The notes beneath the pieces were generated by a model. The model had not been told where the DNA came from. It made no database searches and saw only the letters and a program-made list of their open reading frames with translations. Of a stretch of DNA of 41,976 nucleotides, positions 34,262-41,976 are shown piece after piece (position 1 is the first letter of the stretch; every line of letters begins with the position of its first letter). The translations under genes and the position numbers were made by a program. The stretch comes from Candidatus Tharpella sp. (lineage in GTDB: Bacteria; Desulfobacterota; Anaeroferrophillalia; Anaeroferrophillales; Tharpellaceae): NCBI GenBank assembly GCA_021161425.1, contig JAGHAQ010000072.1, forward strand, positions 1-41,976, read 5' to 3'.

Positions 34262-34702
34262 AGGCCGGAGTAGGCTGGATGATCGCTGGTGACTCTCCCC
34301 GCAGGCGTGAGGAGAGGCGCGGGAGGAAAGTCCGAACACCACAGAGCAGGATGCTTCGTAACGCGAAGTCCTGGTGACAGGCAGGCAAGTGCCACAGAAA
34401 ATAGACCGCCCTCGGTGTTAGCCGAGGGTAAGGGTGAAACGGTGAGGTAAGAGCTCACCAGTGCCGATGGTGACATCGGTAGCTTGGTAAACCCCATCCG
34501 GTGCAAGGCCAAATAGGTTTCGTTGTCTTCTTTATGGAGATTGAGGCGGCTCGTCTCAAGTGATTTGCTGGTGACAGCAGATTCGGCGAAGCGGGTAGGC
34601 TGCTTGAGGTTGCGAGCAATTGTAACCCTAGATGAATGGTCATCACTTCCGCTTGGCGGAAGCACAGAATTCGGCTTACAGGCCTGCTCCGGCCTATTTT
34701 TT
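34262..34702 (+). ncRNA. rnpB: RNase P RNA, bacterial class A
   Basis: The catalytic RNA of RNase P, which matures tRNA 5' ends. P1 is formed by AGGCCGGAGTAGGC at the 5' end and GCCTGCTCCGGCCT at 34682-34695. Conserved core blocks are GGAGGAAAGTCCGAACACCA, CACAGAAAATAGACCGCC, GGTAAGGGTGAAACGGTG, AACCCCATCCGGTGCAAGG, CAAATAGG and GAGGTTGCGAGCAATTG. P1 followed by ATTTTTT also acts as the terminator. It begins 24 bases after the zinc-ribbon gene. Confidence 0.96.
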
Positions 34703-34723
34703 GTTTGAAGGTATCAAAATGTT

Positions 34724-35101
34724 ATGACTGAGCTAAACATTAATGACCTTATGGGTGGTGATCGGCGTCAATTTTACCGGGTGGCACCATCTGTCGAAGA
34801 ACCGATTGTTATCAAGATTGCCGCCGGAGCCTTTCCTCTGATTGAAATCAGTGGCGGGGGCTGTCGTTTGCCGATTGCTGTCCACTCAAAGCTCTCTGAT
34901 TATGATATTCTGGATCTGTGTTTGCCCGGAAAGAGTGCTCCGATCCATGTTAAAATACGCTTTGTGAACAAGGGAGAGAAGACTTTTAGTGTTGAGTTTG
35001 TTGACCTTGATACGGCCATGCGCAAGGAGATCTGTAGCTATGTTCGGGCGCGTGAAATTGAACTTGTCCGCCGTTTCCGCGCGCCAGCCGTAATGGCTTA
35101 G
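34724..35101 (+). CDS. PilZ-domain protein
   Basis: A 125-residue single-domain protein with the c-di-GMP-binding signature: RRQFYR (RxxxR, about residues 14-19) and, after a strand, IEISGGGCRL in place of the usual (D/N)xSxxG. The Asp/Asn of the second motif is Glu here, so ligand binding is plausible but not certain. PilZ proteins transmit c-di-GMP signals to motility, biofilm or secretion machinery; the partner is unknown. It lies just after rnpB, with no other signalling gene near. Confidence 0.8.
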   Translation: MTELNINDLMGGDRRQFYRVAPSVEEPIVIKIAAGAFPLIEISGGGCRLPIAVHSKLSDYDILDLCLPGKSAPIHVKIRFVNKGEKTFSVEFVDLDTAMRKEICSYVRAREIELVRRFRAPAVMA

Positions 35102-35140
35102 TAAAAGTTCTTAATGTCGTGACAACTCCTCGAGTTTTAC

Positions 35141-35178
35141 AAGGATGTGCCCCTGGGATGCTATATAGCTGGGCCCTT
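35141..35178. terminator. Hairpin between convergent pilZ and korC
   Basis: AAGG (35141-35144) with CCTT (35175-35178), GCCC with GGGC, and the inner perfect palindrome GCTATATAGC (35160-35169) nest together. There is no T run on either side, so termination is only possible. Confidence 0.35.
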
Positions 35179-35188
35179 TACAAAGTCA

Positions 35189-35773
35189 TTAGCTGTCGGC
35201 TTCGATCACTTCCGCCTCTAAGCCATTATTTTTCTTGATCGCTTCTTTTGCCAGTTTCCTGCCGAAAGCCAGTGCCTCCTTATTCAGTTTTTCAGTGCCA
35301 TCCGGCACCCTGGCGCTGACCGCAGCCTGCAAAGCTTGGATGGAGACCACCTTGGTCGTCTCGCAAATAACCCCCAGTGCAACTATATTACTGAAAAGCT
35401 CTTTGCCGAACTTCTCGCGAGTGCGTGAGGATATGGGAATTGCCAGGGCGCTACTCGTCGGAATCTGGTTTACATAGGTTGTGTCGACGATGAAAATGCC
35501 CCCGGCTTTCAAGTCGAAGGAGTATTGGTCACTGGCTTTTTGACTCATCGCCAGCAGAATGTCAACCCAGGTCGCTTTCGGAAAATAGATTGGGCCATCG
35601 GCGATGATGATTTCGGCCCGGCTCGCGCCGCCCCGCGCCTCAGGACCATATGATTGGCTCTGGACGACATTTTTATTATCTAAAATCGCGGCTTCAGCGA
35701 GAATGATGCCGGCGGTAATCAATCCCTGACCACCGCTGCCTGCTAGTCTTATTTCGGTTTGAGTCTGCTTCAC
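35189..35773 (-). CDS. korC: 2-oxoacid:ferredoxin oxidoreductase gamma subunit
   Basis: A 194-residue gamma subunit of the 2-oxoacid:acceptor oxidoreductase family, with the opening RLAGSGGQGLITAGIILAEA and YGPEARGGASRAEIII. In the KorABCD complex it helps bind coenzyme A for oxidation of 2-oxoglutarate to succinyl-CoA with reduction of ferredoxin, or the reverse in reductive TCA metabolism. The start is GTG 35773, overlapping the korB stop by four bases (GTGA). It is the last gene of the minus-strand operon. Confidence 0.9.
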   Translation of the reverse strand: MKQTQTEIRLAGSGGQGLITAGIILAEAAILDNKNVVQSQSYGPEARGGASRAEIIIADGPIYFPKATWVDILLAMSQKASDQYSFDLKAGGIFIVDTTYVNQIPTSSALAIPISSRTREKFGKELFSNIVALGVICETTKVVSIQALQAAVSARVPDGTEKLNKEALAFGRKLAKEAIKKNNGLEAEVIEADS

Positions 35774-36615
35774 TCCGGTTTCCCTTTGGCTTGGTTTTGC
35801 GCCTGTTCTATAATAGTGTCGTACTGTTCGCAGAACTCCGGCAGATCTTTTTCTATGAGAACACCAGTGACAATCCGTCCTTCGAGTTCTTTGGGGCTCA
35901 TCTTGTCGGCCCGACTTTTATCCACGGCCACCTCCTTTTGCCATTTCAACATTTCTACGGCACTGCCTTTGTGGTTGATGCGGCCGTATGTGGTTGGGCA
36001 GTGAGTGATGACCTCGACTACGGAGAACCCTTTGTGCAGGATCGCTTTTTTGATGATATTCTGGAGTTGCAGGACGTGGTAGCTGGTTGTACGGCCGACA
36101 AAGGTGGCACCGGCTGCTTCAACCAGGGCTGAGATATTGAATGGTCTCTCGATATTGCCGAGTTTGCAGGTGTAGGCTTTATCGCCATGGGGTGTGGTTG
36201 GGCTGTACTGGCCTCCGGTCATGCCGTAAATATAATTGTTGACGATTATGGTGGTAATGTCAATATTACGGCGGCAGGCATGGATTAAGTGGTTGCCACC
36301 GATTGCGGTGGCGTCACCGTCACCGGTGGCGACCAGCACTTTTAGTTCCGGTCGGGCCAATTTCAGGCCGGTTGCAAAGGGCAAAGCTCGGCCATGGGTC
36401 GTATGCAGGGTGTTGAAGTCGACGTAGACCGGGGCTCGTCCAGTACAGCCGATGCCTGAGACGAAAGCGATATCATTTTTGTCGATAGCTAGATCGTCGA
36501 TAGCCCGCAGCATATTTCCCAGGATCGTTCCGATGCCGCAACCGGGGCACCAGATATGGGGGAATTTCTTGCTGTGGCGAAAATATTTGTTGACCAGTTG
36601 ACTGTTGCTGATCAT
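35770..36615 (-). CDS. korB: 2-oxoacid:ferredoxin oxidoreductase beta subunit (ThDP-binding)
   Basis: A 281-residue beta subunit with the cluster-ligand segment WCPGCGIGT, SGIGCTGR, HGRALPFATGLKLARP and the thiamine-diphosphate motif GDGDATAIGGNHLIHACRRN ending in NNYIYGMTGGQ. This subunit holds the ThDP and a 4Fe-4S cluster in oxidoreductases of this type. The IYGMTGGQYSPTTP and the four-gene layout with a ferredoxin subunit fit a 2-oxoglutarate enzyme better than a pyruvate one, but substrate is inferred. ATG 36615 overlaps the korA stop by ATGA. Confidence 0.92.
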   Translation of the reverse strand: MISNSQLVNKYFRHSKKFPHIWCPGCGIGTILGNMLRAIDDLAIDKNDIAFVSGIGCTGRAPVYVDFNTLHTTHGRALPFATGLKLARPELKVLVATGDGDATAIGGNHLIHACRRNIDITTIIVNNYIYGMTGGQYSPTTPHGDKAYTCKLGNIERPFNISALVEAAGATFVGRTTSYHVLQLQNIIKKAILHKGFSVVEVITHCPTTYGRINHKGSAVEMLKWQKEVAVDKSRADKMSPKELEGRIVTGVLIEKDLPEFCEQYDTIIEQAQNQAKGKPE

Positions 36616-37754
36616 CGTACCATTCCTTTGACTGTTTTAACGATTTCATCCGGGGCGATGATTGTGCCGTTGACCCGATTGAGTTTCTCAATTACCGCCT
36701 TGCCGGCGTTGACTCGCAATACTTCACGATAGATTTGGCCCATATTGAGTTCCGGGACGAGAATGGTTTTGAGTTGCGGCAGATAATGCTCTATAGCGAA
36801 GCGTGGAAAAGGCCAGAGCGTGCCGAGTTTGATCAGGCCTACCTTGATGCCTGATTTACGTAACTGCTCCAATGCCGAACGGGCAGACAGAACCATGCAA
36901 CCGTAGGCGATAATAGCATGTTCGGCGTCCTCCATTAATTCGTAATCAACCAAGCAGATTTCACGAAAACCGCGTTCGATCTTGCTGAAAAGGCCGCGAA
37001 TATTATCGCGGGCTTCGCTGGGGTTGGTGGTGGGAAAGCCTTTGGCATCATGCACCAAGCCGGTAATGTGGTAGCGGTAGCCGTCGCCGAAACTGGCCAT
37101 TGGTGCAACCCCGGTGGCGGAACGTTCGTAAGGCAGATACCATTCCGGTGGCATGTTAGGTTGAACCCGGTTGACTCGTTCGACCATGGATCGGGGCGGC
37201 AGATTGACTCGGGCACGCATATGGCCGATGACCTCGTCCATCAAGACGATGACCGGATTGCGGTATTTTTCGGAGAAATTGACCGCTTTAATGGTGTAGT
37301 GAAAGGCCTCTTCAACACTGGATGGGGTCAGGACAATGATAGGATGGTCGCCGTGGGTGCCCCAGCGCGCCTGCATGACATCCCCTTGTGAAGGGCTCGT
37401 CGGTAGACCAGTTGAGGGGCCGACCCGCATGACATTGACAATTACCAGAGGGATCTCGGTCAGGCAGGCAAAGCCTAAGTTCTCCTGCATCAGGGAAAAT
37501 CCCGGTCCAGAGGTTGCGGTCAGGGTTTTTCGGCCTCCGATGGAGGCTCCGATGATGGCGGCGATACTGCCGATTTCGTCCTCCATCTGGATGAACTTGC
37601 CTCCGGTCTCCGGTAGACGATCAGATAGAATCTCGGCTATCTCCGTCGATGGGGTGATCGGGTAGCCGGCGAAAAAACTGACTCCGGCGGCTAAGGCTCC
37701 TTCCGCGACGGCCTCGTTGCCCTGCATTAATTGGTAGGAGGTTTTTTTACTCAT
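36612..37754 (-). CDS. korA: 2-oxoacid:ferredoxin oxidoreductase alpha subunit
   Basis: A 380-residue alpha subunit: GNEAVAEGALAAGVSFFAGY, PITPSTEIAE, EDEIGSIAAIIGASIGGRKT and TATSGPGFSLMQENLG are the pyrimidine-binding landmarks of the family, followed by GPSTGLPTSPSQGDVMQARW. It pairs with KorB to form the catalytic core. ATG 37754 overlaps the korD stop (ATGA), and GGAGGAGAAAC upstream gives a strong ribosome-binding site. Confidence 0.93.
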   Translation of the reverse strand: MSKKTSYQLMQGNEAVAEGALAAGVSFFAGYPITPSTEIAEILSDRLPETGGKFIQMEDEIGSIAAIIGASIGGRKTLTATSGPGFSLMQENLGFACLTEIPLVIVNVMRVGPSTGLPTSPSQGDVMQARWGTHGDHPIIVLTPSSVEEAFHYTIKAVNFSEKYRNPVIVLMDEVIGHMRARVNLPPRSMVERVNRVQPNMPPEWYLPYERSATGVAPMASFGDGYRYHITGLVHDAKGFPTTNPSEARDNIRGLFSKIERGFREICLVDYELMEDAEHAIIAYGCMVLSARSALEQLRKSGIKVGLIKLGTLWPFPRFAIEHYLPQLKTILVPELNMGQIYREVLRVNAGKAVIEKLNRVNGTIIAPDEIVKTVKGMVR

Positions 37755-38017
37755 TGTTTCTCCTCCCTGGAGTCAGCAACCGGTCTGGCTTCCTCGACGT
37801 TGATGGCAAAGTCGGGGCAACGGATTTCGCACATGTGACAGGCGATGCACTTTTCAGGGGCTTTGGCAAAGACTCGGCTGTTTTCATCCATGGACAGCAC
37901 CTCTTTGGGGCAGAAGGCGACACAGATGCCGCAACTTTTGCACCAGTCGGAAAATATCGTAATTTGGGGATGGCTTTCAAGGGTTAATTCTTTGCGCTTG
38001 TCGTTTTTTGAACCCAT
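37751..38017 (-). CDS. korD: Ferredoxin-like delta subunit, 2x[4Fe-4S]
   Basis: An 88-residue ferredoxin subunit with two CxxCxxCxxxCP-type motifs, CKSCGICVAFCP and CIACHMCEIRCP, separated by about 25 residues. It would pass electrons from the KorAB core to soluble ferredoxin. It is first of the kor genes; the 63-base gap from ahbD could hold a minus-strand promoter or simply be a spacer within a common operon. Confidence 0.92.
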   Translation of the reverse strand: MGSKNDKRKELTLESHPQITIFSDWCKSCGICVAFCPKEVLSMDENSRVFAKAPEKCIACHMCEIRCPDFAINVEEARPVADSREEKQ

Positions 38018-38044
38018 GGTTTTTTCAGTTCTATAGATTTATAG

Positions 38045-38074
38045 TTAATAGTTGGTAAATTGACTAAGACTCAA
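38045..38074 (-). promoter_or_regulatory. Possible promoter of korDABC
   Basis: On the minus strand TTGAGT (38074-38069) and TATTAA (38050-38045) are 18 bases apart, in the ahbD-korD gap. Both boxes are imperfect. Confidence 0.35.
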
Positions 38075-38080
38075 ATTGCT

Positions 38081-39181
38081 TTACTTGGTTAACTTTTTTG
38101 GTTCATAGACGCAGTAGGGTTCTTCAGCCATGTAGTTACCGGTTGCCTCAAAAGCCCGGGCCCGGCAGCCGCCGCAAACCCTTTTGTATTCACAAATGCC
38201 GCATTTTCCCTCGAGGGCGTCGTAATCCCGCAAGCGAGTGAAAACCTGAGACTCCTCCCAGATCTTCTGGAAGTTGGTTTCAAGAATGTTGCCGGCCTTG
38301 GCTTCGAGATAGCCGCAGGGTTGGGCATCACCGGTATGGGAGACAAAACAGAAGCCGATACCTCCCAAACAGCCGCGGGTGACGGCATCCAGGCCATGGG
38401 TCTTGAAGGTTACTTTCTTACCATCAGCCTTGCTGCGTTGCCGTAAGATACGCATGTAGTGGGGAGCACAGGTCGCTTTGAGCTGGAGGGAAACCTTGTC
38501 GCGCTGGTCGTAAAACCAGTTTAAGGTTCTCTCATACTCTTCAGCCGGGATCTCCTGCTCTTCGAGCTCTTTACCACGACCTGTGGGGACCAACAGAAAG
38601 ATGTGATGAGCAACAGCTCCCAGTTTGACCGCGAGATCGAGAATCGCCGGAATTTCCGTAAGATTGAGTTTGGTAATGGTCGTGTTGATTTGAAATTCAA
38701 GGCCGTTATCGCGGGCATAGTCCAAGGCTCTCAGAGAATTGGCGAATGCGCCTTTGACCTGACGGAAATTATCATGGGTCTCGGCATTAGCACCATCCAG
38801 GCTGACACTTATTCGTTGGATACCGCTGGCGATCATGCATTTGATACTACCCTGGTCAACTAAGGTGCCGTTGGTCGCCATAACCATGCGCAGTCCCAGT
38901 TTAGTACCGTAGGCGGCCAGTTCATAGATATCATCTCGCAGCATCGGTTCACCGCCGGTCAGGATGATGACCGGTTTGCTGAAGGAGGCAACGGTATCCA
39001 GGAAAGAGAGAGCTTGTTTGGTGTCCAGTTCACCCGGGTAAGGGCCTTTTTCAGCTGAGGCCCGACAGTGGATACAAGAGAGGTTGCAACTTCTGGTGGT
39101 TTCCCAGGCGATCATTCGCAATTCCGGAATCTCTTTTTCAATGGGATGTTTGGGGGCTGTTTTTTCGTTTTCTGGGTGCAT
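38081..39181 (-). CDS. ahbD: AhbD-type radical SAM/SPASM haem synthase
   Basis: A 366-residue radical SAM protein with a C-terminal SPASM domain. The N-terminal cluster motif is CNLSCIHC (Cys32, Cys36, Cys39) in WETTRSCNLSCIHCRAS; GGEPM follows, and the auxiliary cluster region has CGYLEAKAGNI, CGICEYKRVCGGCRAR and YMAEEPYC. The segments FLLVPTGRG, LKATCAPHYMRILRQR and TRGCLGGIGFCFVSHTG match AhbD, which decarboxylates iron-coproporphyrin III to haem b in the sirohaem-dependent pathway. The AhbC deacetylase has a different N-terminus. No ahbA, ahbB or ahbC is in view. ATG 39181 has AAGG 9 bases upstream. Confidence 0.82.
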   Translation of the reverse strand: MHPENEKTAPKHPIEKEIPELRMIAWETTRSCNLSCIHCRASAEKGPYPGELDTKQALSFLDTVASFSKPVIILTGGEPMLRDDIYELAAYGTKLGLRMVMATNGTLVDQGSIKCMIASGIQRISVSLDGANAETHDNFRQVKGAFANSLRALDYARDNGLEFQINTTITKLNLTEIPAILDLAVKLGAVAHHIFLLVPTGRGKELEEQEIPAEEYERTLNWFYDQRDKVSLQLKATCAPHYMRILRQRSKADGKKVTFKTHGLDAVTRGCLGGIGFCFVSHTGDAQPCGYLEAKAGNILETNFQKIWEESQVFTRLRDYDALEGKCGICEYKRVCGGCRARAFEATGNYMAEEPYCVYEPKKLTK

Positions 39182-39384
39182 GCTGGATTACCTTGAGATT
39201 TGCAGTCAAACCAGGTTGTTCGGTTGACATGGTTAGTAGTTTCCATTATTGGTTAAGCGTGATCGCCAGCATAAACTATGGTAGTAGCTTTTGGCAAGAA
39301 AAATGTAGTTATTTTACTTGTGGGCCGGTAATTTACCTCTTCTTAACCTTGTTTTTGCTTTTATATCAAGGGCTCGATTTATTT

Positions 39385-40161
39385 ATGTCTCAAGCAAACC
39401 CTTTTTTGCTTTCGGAATGGCGGGCCATGATCTTGGCAGCCGGCTTTGGCACTCGTTTAAAACCCCTGACCGAGTGGATGCCGAAACCCCTGATCCCAGT
39501 TGCGGGGATGCCGCTGTTGGCGCTCTCTCTTAAGCGTTTCAGAAAACTTAAACCACGGATTCTGGTGGTTAACGGGCATCATCTCTCTGGGCAACTAGAG
39601 ACTTTTTTGCGGCAATCATCTTATGGTTTTCAGCAAACCGAGTATCTTTATGAGCCTTTGATCCTGGATACCGGAGGGGCTGTCCGCAACGCTTCACGCT
39701 ATCTGCGCGGCCCTTTCTTTGTGACGGCAAATGCTGATATTGTCAGTGATATTCCTCTGCATGAGGCCGTTGCTCAACATCTTAAGCGTCGGGCCCTGGT
39801 GACTATGCTGCTCCATGATCGGGCCCGCTATAATCAGGTTGAAGTTGACCCTAAGGGACGAATCATGGGCTTTGGCCGTTCCCAGGTAGCCTCCGGAAAT
39901 CGGATTTTAGCCTATACAGGTATTCAGATCTGTTCTCCTTTGCTACTTGATTTGATGGAGCGGGAATCCGACCGTCCGTTTTCTCTGATCACTTTTTACA
40001 ATCGCCTTCTGGTGGCCGGCCGGCTTGATATCTTAGGCCATGTTGTGGATACGCAGAGCGACTATTATTGGCGGGATGTTGGAACCCCGGACGATCTTAT
40101 TGCAATTGAGCATGATTTAAGCAATGACACAGGCCTTGCTGCCAGATTGGGAATTATTTAG
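39385..40161 (+). CDS. Sugar-phosphate nucleotidyltransferase (MurU/GMP-PP-like)
   Basis: A 258-residue NTP_transferase-family protein that joins a nucleoside triphosphate to a sugar 1-phosphate. The signature is MILAAGFGTRLKPLTEWMPKPL (residues 15-36, here given in its key parts: AAGxGTRL and PKPL), then GMPLL, NADIVSD as the metal-binding aspartate block, and YYWRDVGTP near the end. The closest labels are MurNAc-1-phosphate uridylyltransferase MurU or mannose-1-phosphate guanylyltransferase; sequence alone does not decide. ATG 39385 gives the standard start; the open frame back to 39193 adds an unrelated hydrophobic stretch. waaA follows after 2 bases, placing it with envelope sugar genes. 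Confidence 0.82.
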   Translation: MSQANPFLLSEWRAMILAAGFGTRLKPLTEWMPKPLIPVAGMPLLALSLKRFRKLKPRILVVNGHHLSGQLETFLRQSSYGFQQTEYLYEPLILDTGGAVRNASRYLRGPFFVTANADIVSDIPLHEAVAQHLKRRALVTMLLHDRARYNQVEVDPKGRIMGFGRSQVASGNRILAYTGIQICSPLLLDLMERESDRPFSLITFYNRLLVAGRLDILGHVVDTQSDYYWRDVGTPDDLIAIEHDLSNDTGLAARLGII

Positions 40162-40163
40162 TT

Positions 40164-41477
40164 TTGTACGTTATCTATAATATTGTACTTTGCACTTTAC
40201 TGCTGCTGCTCTGGCCGGGTTTGTTGTGGTATATGCATCGGCGACAGGGGAGTTTAGAGGGCTTAAGAGAGCGTTTGGGCCGCGGCTGGCCGCAGCAGCA
40301 ATCTAAGTCTGGAGGAGAATCCCGAACCGTCTGGTTTCATGGGGCATCGGTTGGTGAAGTACAGATGTTGGTGCCGCTGATTCGGGCCTGGCAGAAACGG
40401 CATCCGGAAACCGAGCTATTACTGACGACGATGACCTTGACCGGTCGCCAAACCGCCAAAAGGCTTTTTCCTGAAGCCCGAGTTGTGTTGTTGCCGCTTG
40501 ATTTGCCGGGTTTATGGACCCTTTTTTTTCGCCATTTCCAACCCACATGTCTGATTATCGCCGAGACCGAACTCTGGCCCAATCTGTTCCATTATGCCGG
40601 TCGTCAAGGACTGCCTTTGGCTCTGGTCAATGCCCGACTCTCTTTGCAAAGCTTCACCCATTACCAGTTTTGCCGGTTTTTTACCAGGTCCATGTTTGCA
40701 AGCCCTGTCGTCGTTGTGGTTCAGGATCGAGTTTCGGGTCAACGTTTCGCAGAACTCGGCACATCTCCTGAACGGATTGTTTTAAGCGGCAATATGAAAT
40801 TTGATCTGCTTCCCCACGAAAATAGTGAGGAGCAAACCCTCTATCAGAATCTCTTTGCTGACGAAATTCCGGTTGTCGTGGCCGGGTCTACGCATCCCGG
40901 GGAAGAGGAGATGATTCTTAACGTCTGGGAAAAATGTGCTTTACAATCTCCTGAAATTTTCAAGTCCGCTTGCCTGGTGTTGGCTCCTCGTCATCCGCAG
41001 CGTTTTGCCGAGGTGGCGGATTTTCTGACCTTAGGGGAGGTCGATTTTCTGCGTTTTTCATCCCTTAAAGAGAGATCGCCATCCGTCACTTTGCCGAAAA
41101 TACCGTCGGTTTTGTTGCTCGATACCCTTGGTGACCTGATTTACTTTTATCGTCTGGCCCGTTTTGCGATTATTGGTGGCACCCTGGTTCCCGGGATCGG
41201 TGGCCATAACCCCTTAGAGGCAGCGGTTTTTGCCAAAGCGGTCGTTCATGGCCCCTATACTGCTAATTTCAAAGATGGTTTTGGTTATCTTGATGATCAG
41301 GGCGGGGGGCTGTTGGCCTCCAGCCAGGGGGAGTTGGGTGATTTTTTCAATCGATGCTTGCGGGAGCCCCGCTATGCTCAAGATGAGGGCCTTAAGGCGG
41401 CCGCCACCGTGCATCGGCATCGTGGAGCGGTGAGCCTAACTCTAGCCTTTTTGGAACAATCTTTTGGGGTGTCATAG
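40164..41477 (+). CDS. waaA: 3-deoxy-D-manno-octulosonic acid (Kdo) transferase
   Basis: WaaA (KdtA) transfers Kdo from CMP-Kdo to lipid IVA at the inner membrane. The 437-residue protein has an N-terminal membrane anchor (about residues 2-22), then WFHGASVGEVQML with the catalytic acidic residue region, TTMTLTGRQTAKRLFP, AETELWPNL and VNARLS in the acceptor half; the donor half carries GSTHPGEEEM, APRHPQRF and GGTLVPGIGGHNPLEAA. The start is TTG 40164, two bases after the nucleotidyltransferase stop, with no clear ribosome-binding site, suggesting translational coupling. Confidence 0.94.
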   Translation: MYVIYNIVLCTLLLLLWPGLLWYMHRRQGSLEGLRERLGRGWPQQQSKSGGESRTVWFHGASVGEVQMLVPLIRAWQKRHPETELLLTTMTLTGRQTAKRLFPEARVVLLPLDLPGLWTLFFRHFQPTCLIIAETELWPNLFHYAGRQGLPLALVNARLSLQSFTHYQFCRFFTRSMFASPVVVVVQDRVSGQRFAELGTSPERIVLSGNMKFDLLPHENSEEQTLYQNLFADEIPVVVAGSTHPGEEEMILNVWEKCALQSPEIFKSACLVLAPRHPQRFAEVADFLTLGEVDFLRFSSLKERSPSVTLPKIPSVLLLDTLGDLIYFYRLARFAIIGGTLVPGIGGHNPLEAAVFAKAVVHGPYTANFKDGFGYLDDQGGGLLASSQGELGDFFNRCLREPRYAQDEGLKAAATVHRHRGAVSLTLAFLEQSFGVS

Positions 41478-41488
41478 GAAGATAAAGT

Positions 41489-41518
41489 TTGACTTTTTCA
41501 CTCTCATTTCGTTACAAT
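41489..41518 (+). promoter_or_regulatory. Predicted promoter of purM
   Basis: TTGACT (41489-41494) and TACAAT (41513-41518) are 18 bases apart. Transcription would begin near 41525, exactly where the dispersed motif copy 4 begins, so that motif would be the first part of the purM message. Confidence 0.6.
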
Positions 41519-41525
41519 CAAAGAC

Positions 41526-41550
41526 TGTGATTTTTACGAAGTCATCAAGG
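41526..41550 (+). repeat. Dispersed short motif, copy 4
   Basis: TGTGATTTTTACGAAGTCAT followed by CAAGG; nearly the same as 778-801. It lies at the expected 5' end of the purM transcript. Confidence 0.5.
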
Positions 41551-41603
41551 CCACTTCTTAAATCTGTGGCCAGGTTGGAAATTATATTGAAAGGAAAACT
41601 TTT

Positions 41604-41976
41604 ATGGCTAAATTAAATAATGGAATGACCTATAAGGACGCTGGGGTCGATATCAAAGCTGGTAACCGCTTGGTTAAAAATATCGCTCCTTTGGTGAAGG
41701 AGACTTTTCGACCTGAAGTACTGGCCGATATCGGTGGTTTCGGAGCGCTTTTCTCTCTGCGGGTGGAAAAATATCGTGATCCCGTGCTGGTCTCTTCCAC
41801 CGATGGTGTTGGAACCAAGCTGAAACTCGCTTTTTTAGCAGATAAACATGATACTATAGGTATCGACCTGGTGGCCATGGTGGTTAACGATATTGTGGTT
41901 CAGGGGGCCGAGCCTCTTTTCTTTCTTGATTACCTGGCAACCAGTCGACTGAATGTTGAGCGTGCTACCGAGATCA
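41604..41976 (+). CDS. purM: Phosphoribosylformylglycinamidine cyclo-ligase (3' truncated)
   Basis: The first 124 residues of PurM (AIR synthetase), which closes the imidazole ring in purine synthesis with ATP. Visible family landmarks are [14 protein letters not shown] at the N-terminus, the glycine-rich [12 protein letters not shown] segment that binds ATP, and [28 protein letters not shown] 41604 has AAGGAAAA about 6-10 bases upstream. The gene runs off the end of the window. Confidence 0.95.
   Translation, partial: MAKLNNGMTYKDAGVDIKAGNRLVKNIAPLVKETFRPEVLADIGGFGALFSLRVEKYRDPVLVSSTDGVGTKLKLAFLADKHDTIGIDLVAMVVNDIVVQGAEPLFFLDYLATSRLNVERATEI

Noticed and set aside
34207-34708. Open frames on both strands inside rnpB
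   Set aside because: The interval is RNase P RNA with its full conserved core; the frames are incidental.
39193-39384. N-terminal extension of the nucleotidyltransferase
   Set aside because: The frame is open but the added residues are a hydrophobic stretch unlike the family, and the standard start is at ATG 39385.
1-41976. CRISPR arrays, prophage, insertion sequences or toxin-antitoxin loci
   Set aside because: No regularly spaced repeats, transposase, integrase, capsid or toxin-antitoxin pairs could be found; the small inverted repeats lack transposase genes.

Overview
The window is a chromosomal housekeeping segment of a Gram-negative anaerobe, most likely from the former Deltaproteobacteria (Desulfobacterota, Desulfuromonadia-like). 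The reasons are: gene order argS/SPOR/lepA/lepB/STAS/pyrR/pyrB/pyrC/carA/carB/greA and zapA/6S RNA/rny/ymdB-like, which I associate with the Geobacter group; lipid A and Kdo genes (lpxH, waaA), showing an outer membrane; a four-subunit 2-oxoacid:ferredoxin oxidoreductase; and an AhbD-type radical SAM haem synthase. Base composition looks close to 50% GC. Many genes start with TTG or GTG. No phage, transposase, CRISPR or defence locus is visible.

Layout. 1-729 is the 3' end of hemW. 1052-5355 holds argS, a SPOR protein and lepA. A ~115-bp palindromic repeat then separates lepA from 5524-9394: lepB, a STAS protein, pyrR, pyrB, pyrC. carA follows; a convergent lpxH sits between carA and carB, and greA, truA and rmuC come next. 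17439-22534 is a promoter, a structured leader and a Gld-like ABC exporter operon ending in a DUF4340 protein. Then come a small penicillin-binding transpeptidase and a YtqA/YhcC-like radical SAM protein. 25178-29260 is the cell-division/RNA block: a small hypothetical, a ZapB-like coiled coil, zapA, probable 6S RNA, about 600 bp of structured non-coding DNA, rny and a YmdB-like phosphoesterase. 29333-31790 is a conserved small protein facing a dynamin-like GTPase.

From 32054 come a CAT-anticodon tRNA, a NIF3-family protein, a zinc-ribbon coiled-coil protein, RNase P RNA and a PilZ protein. The minus strand 39181-35189 carries ahbD and korD-korA-korB-korC. The window ends with a sugar-phosphate nucleotidyltransferase, waaA and the 5' part of purM.

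Taken together, pyrR/B/C with carA/carB gives the early steps of UMP synthesis and purM belongs to purine synthesis. lpxH, waaA, the transpeptidase and possibly the ABC operon serve the cell envelope. hemW and ahbD concern haem. The least explained parts are non-coding: the 26300-26902 interval with its own terminator, the structured leader of the ABC operon, the dispersed palindromic and short repeats, and the apparently leaderless lpxH.
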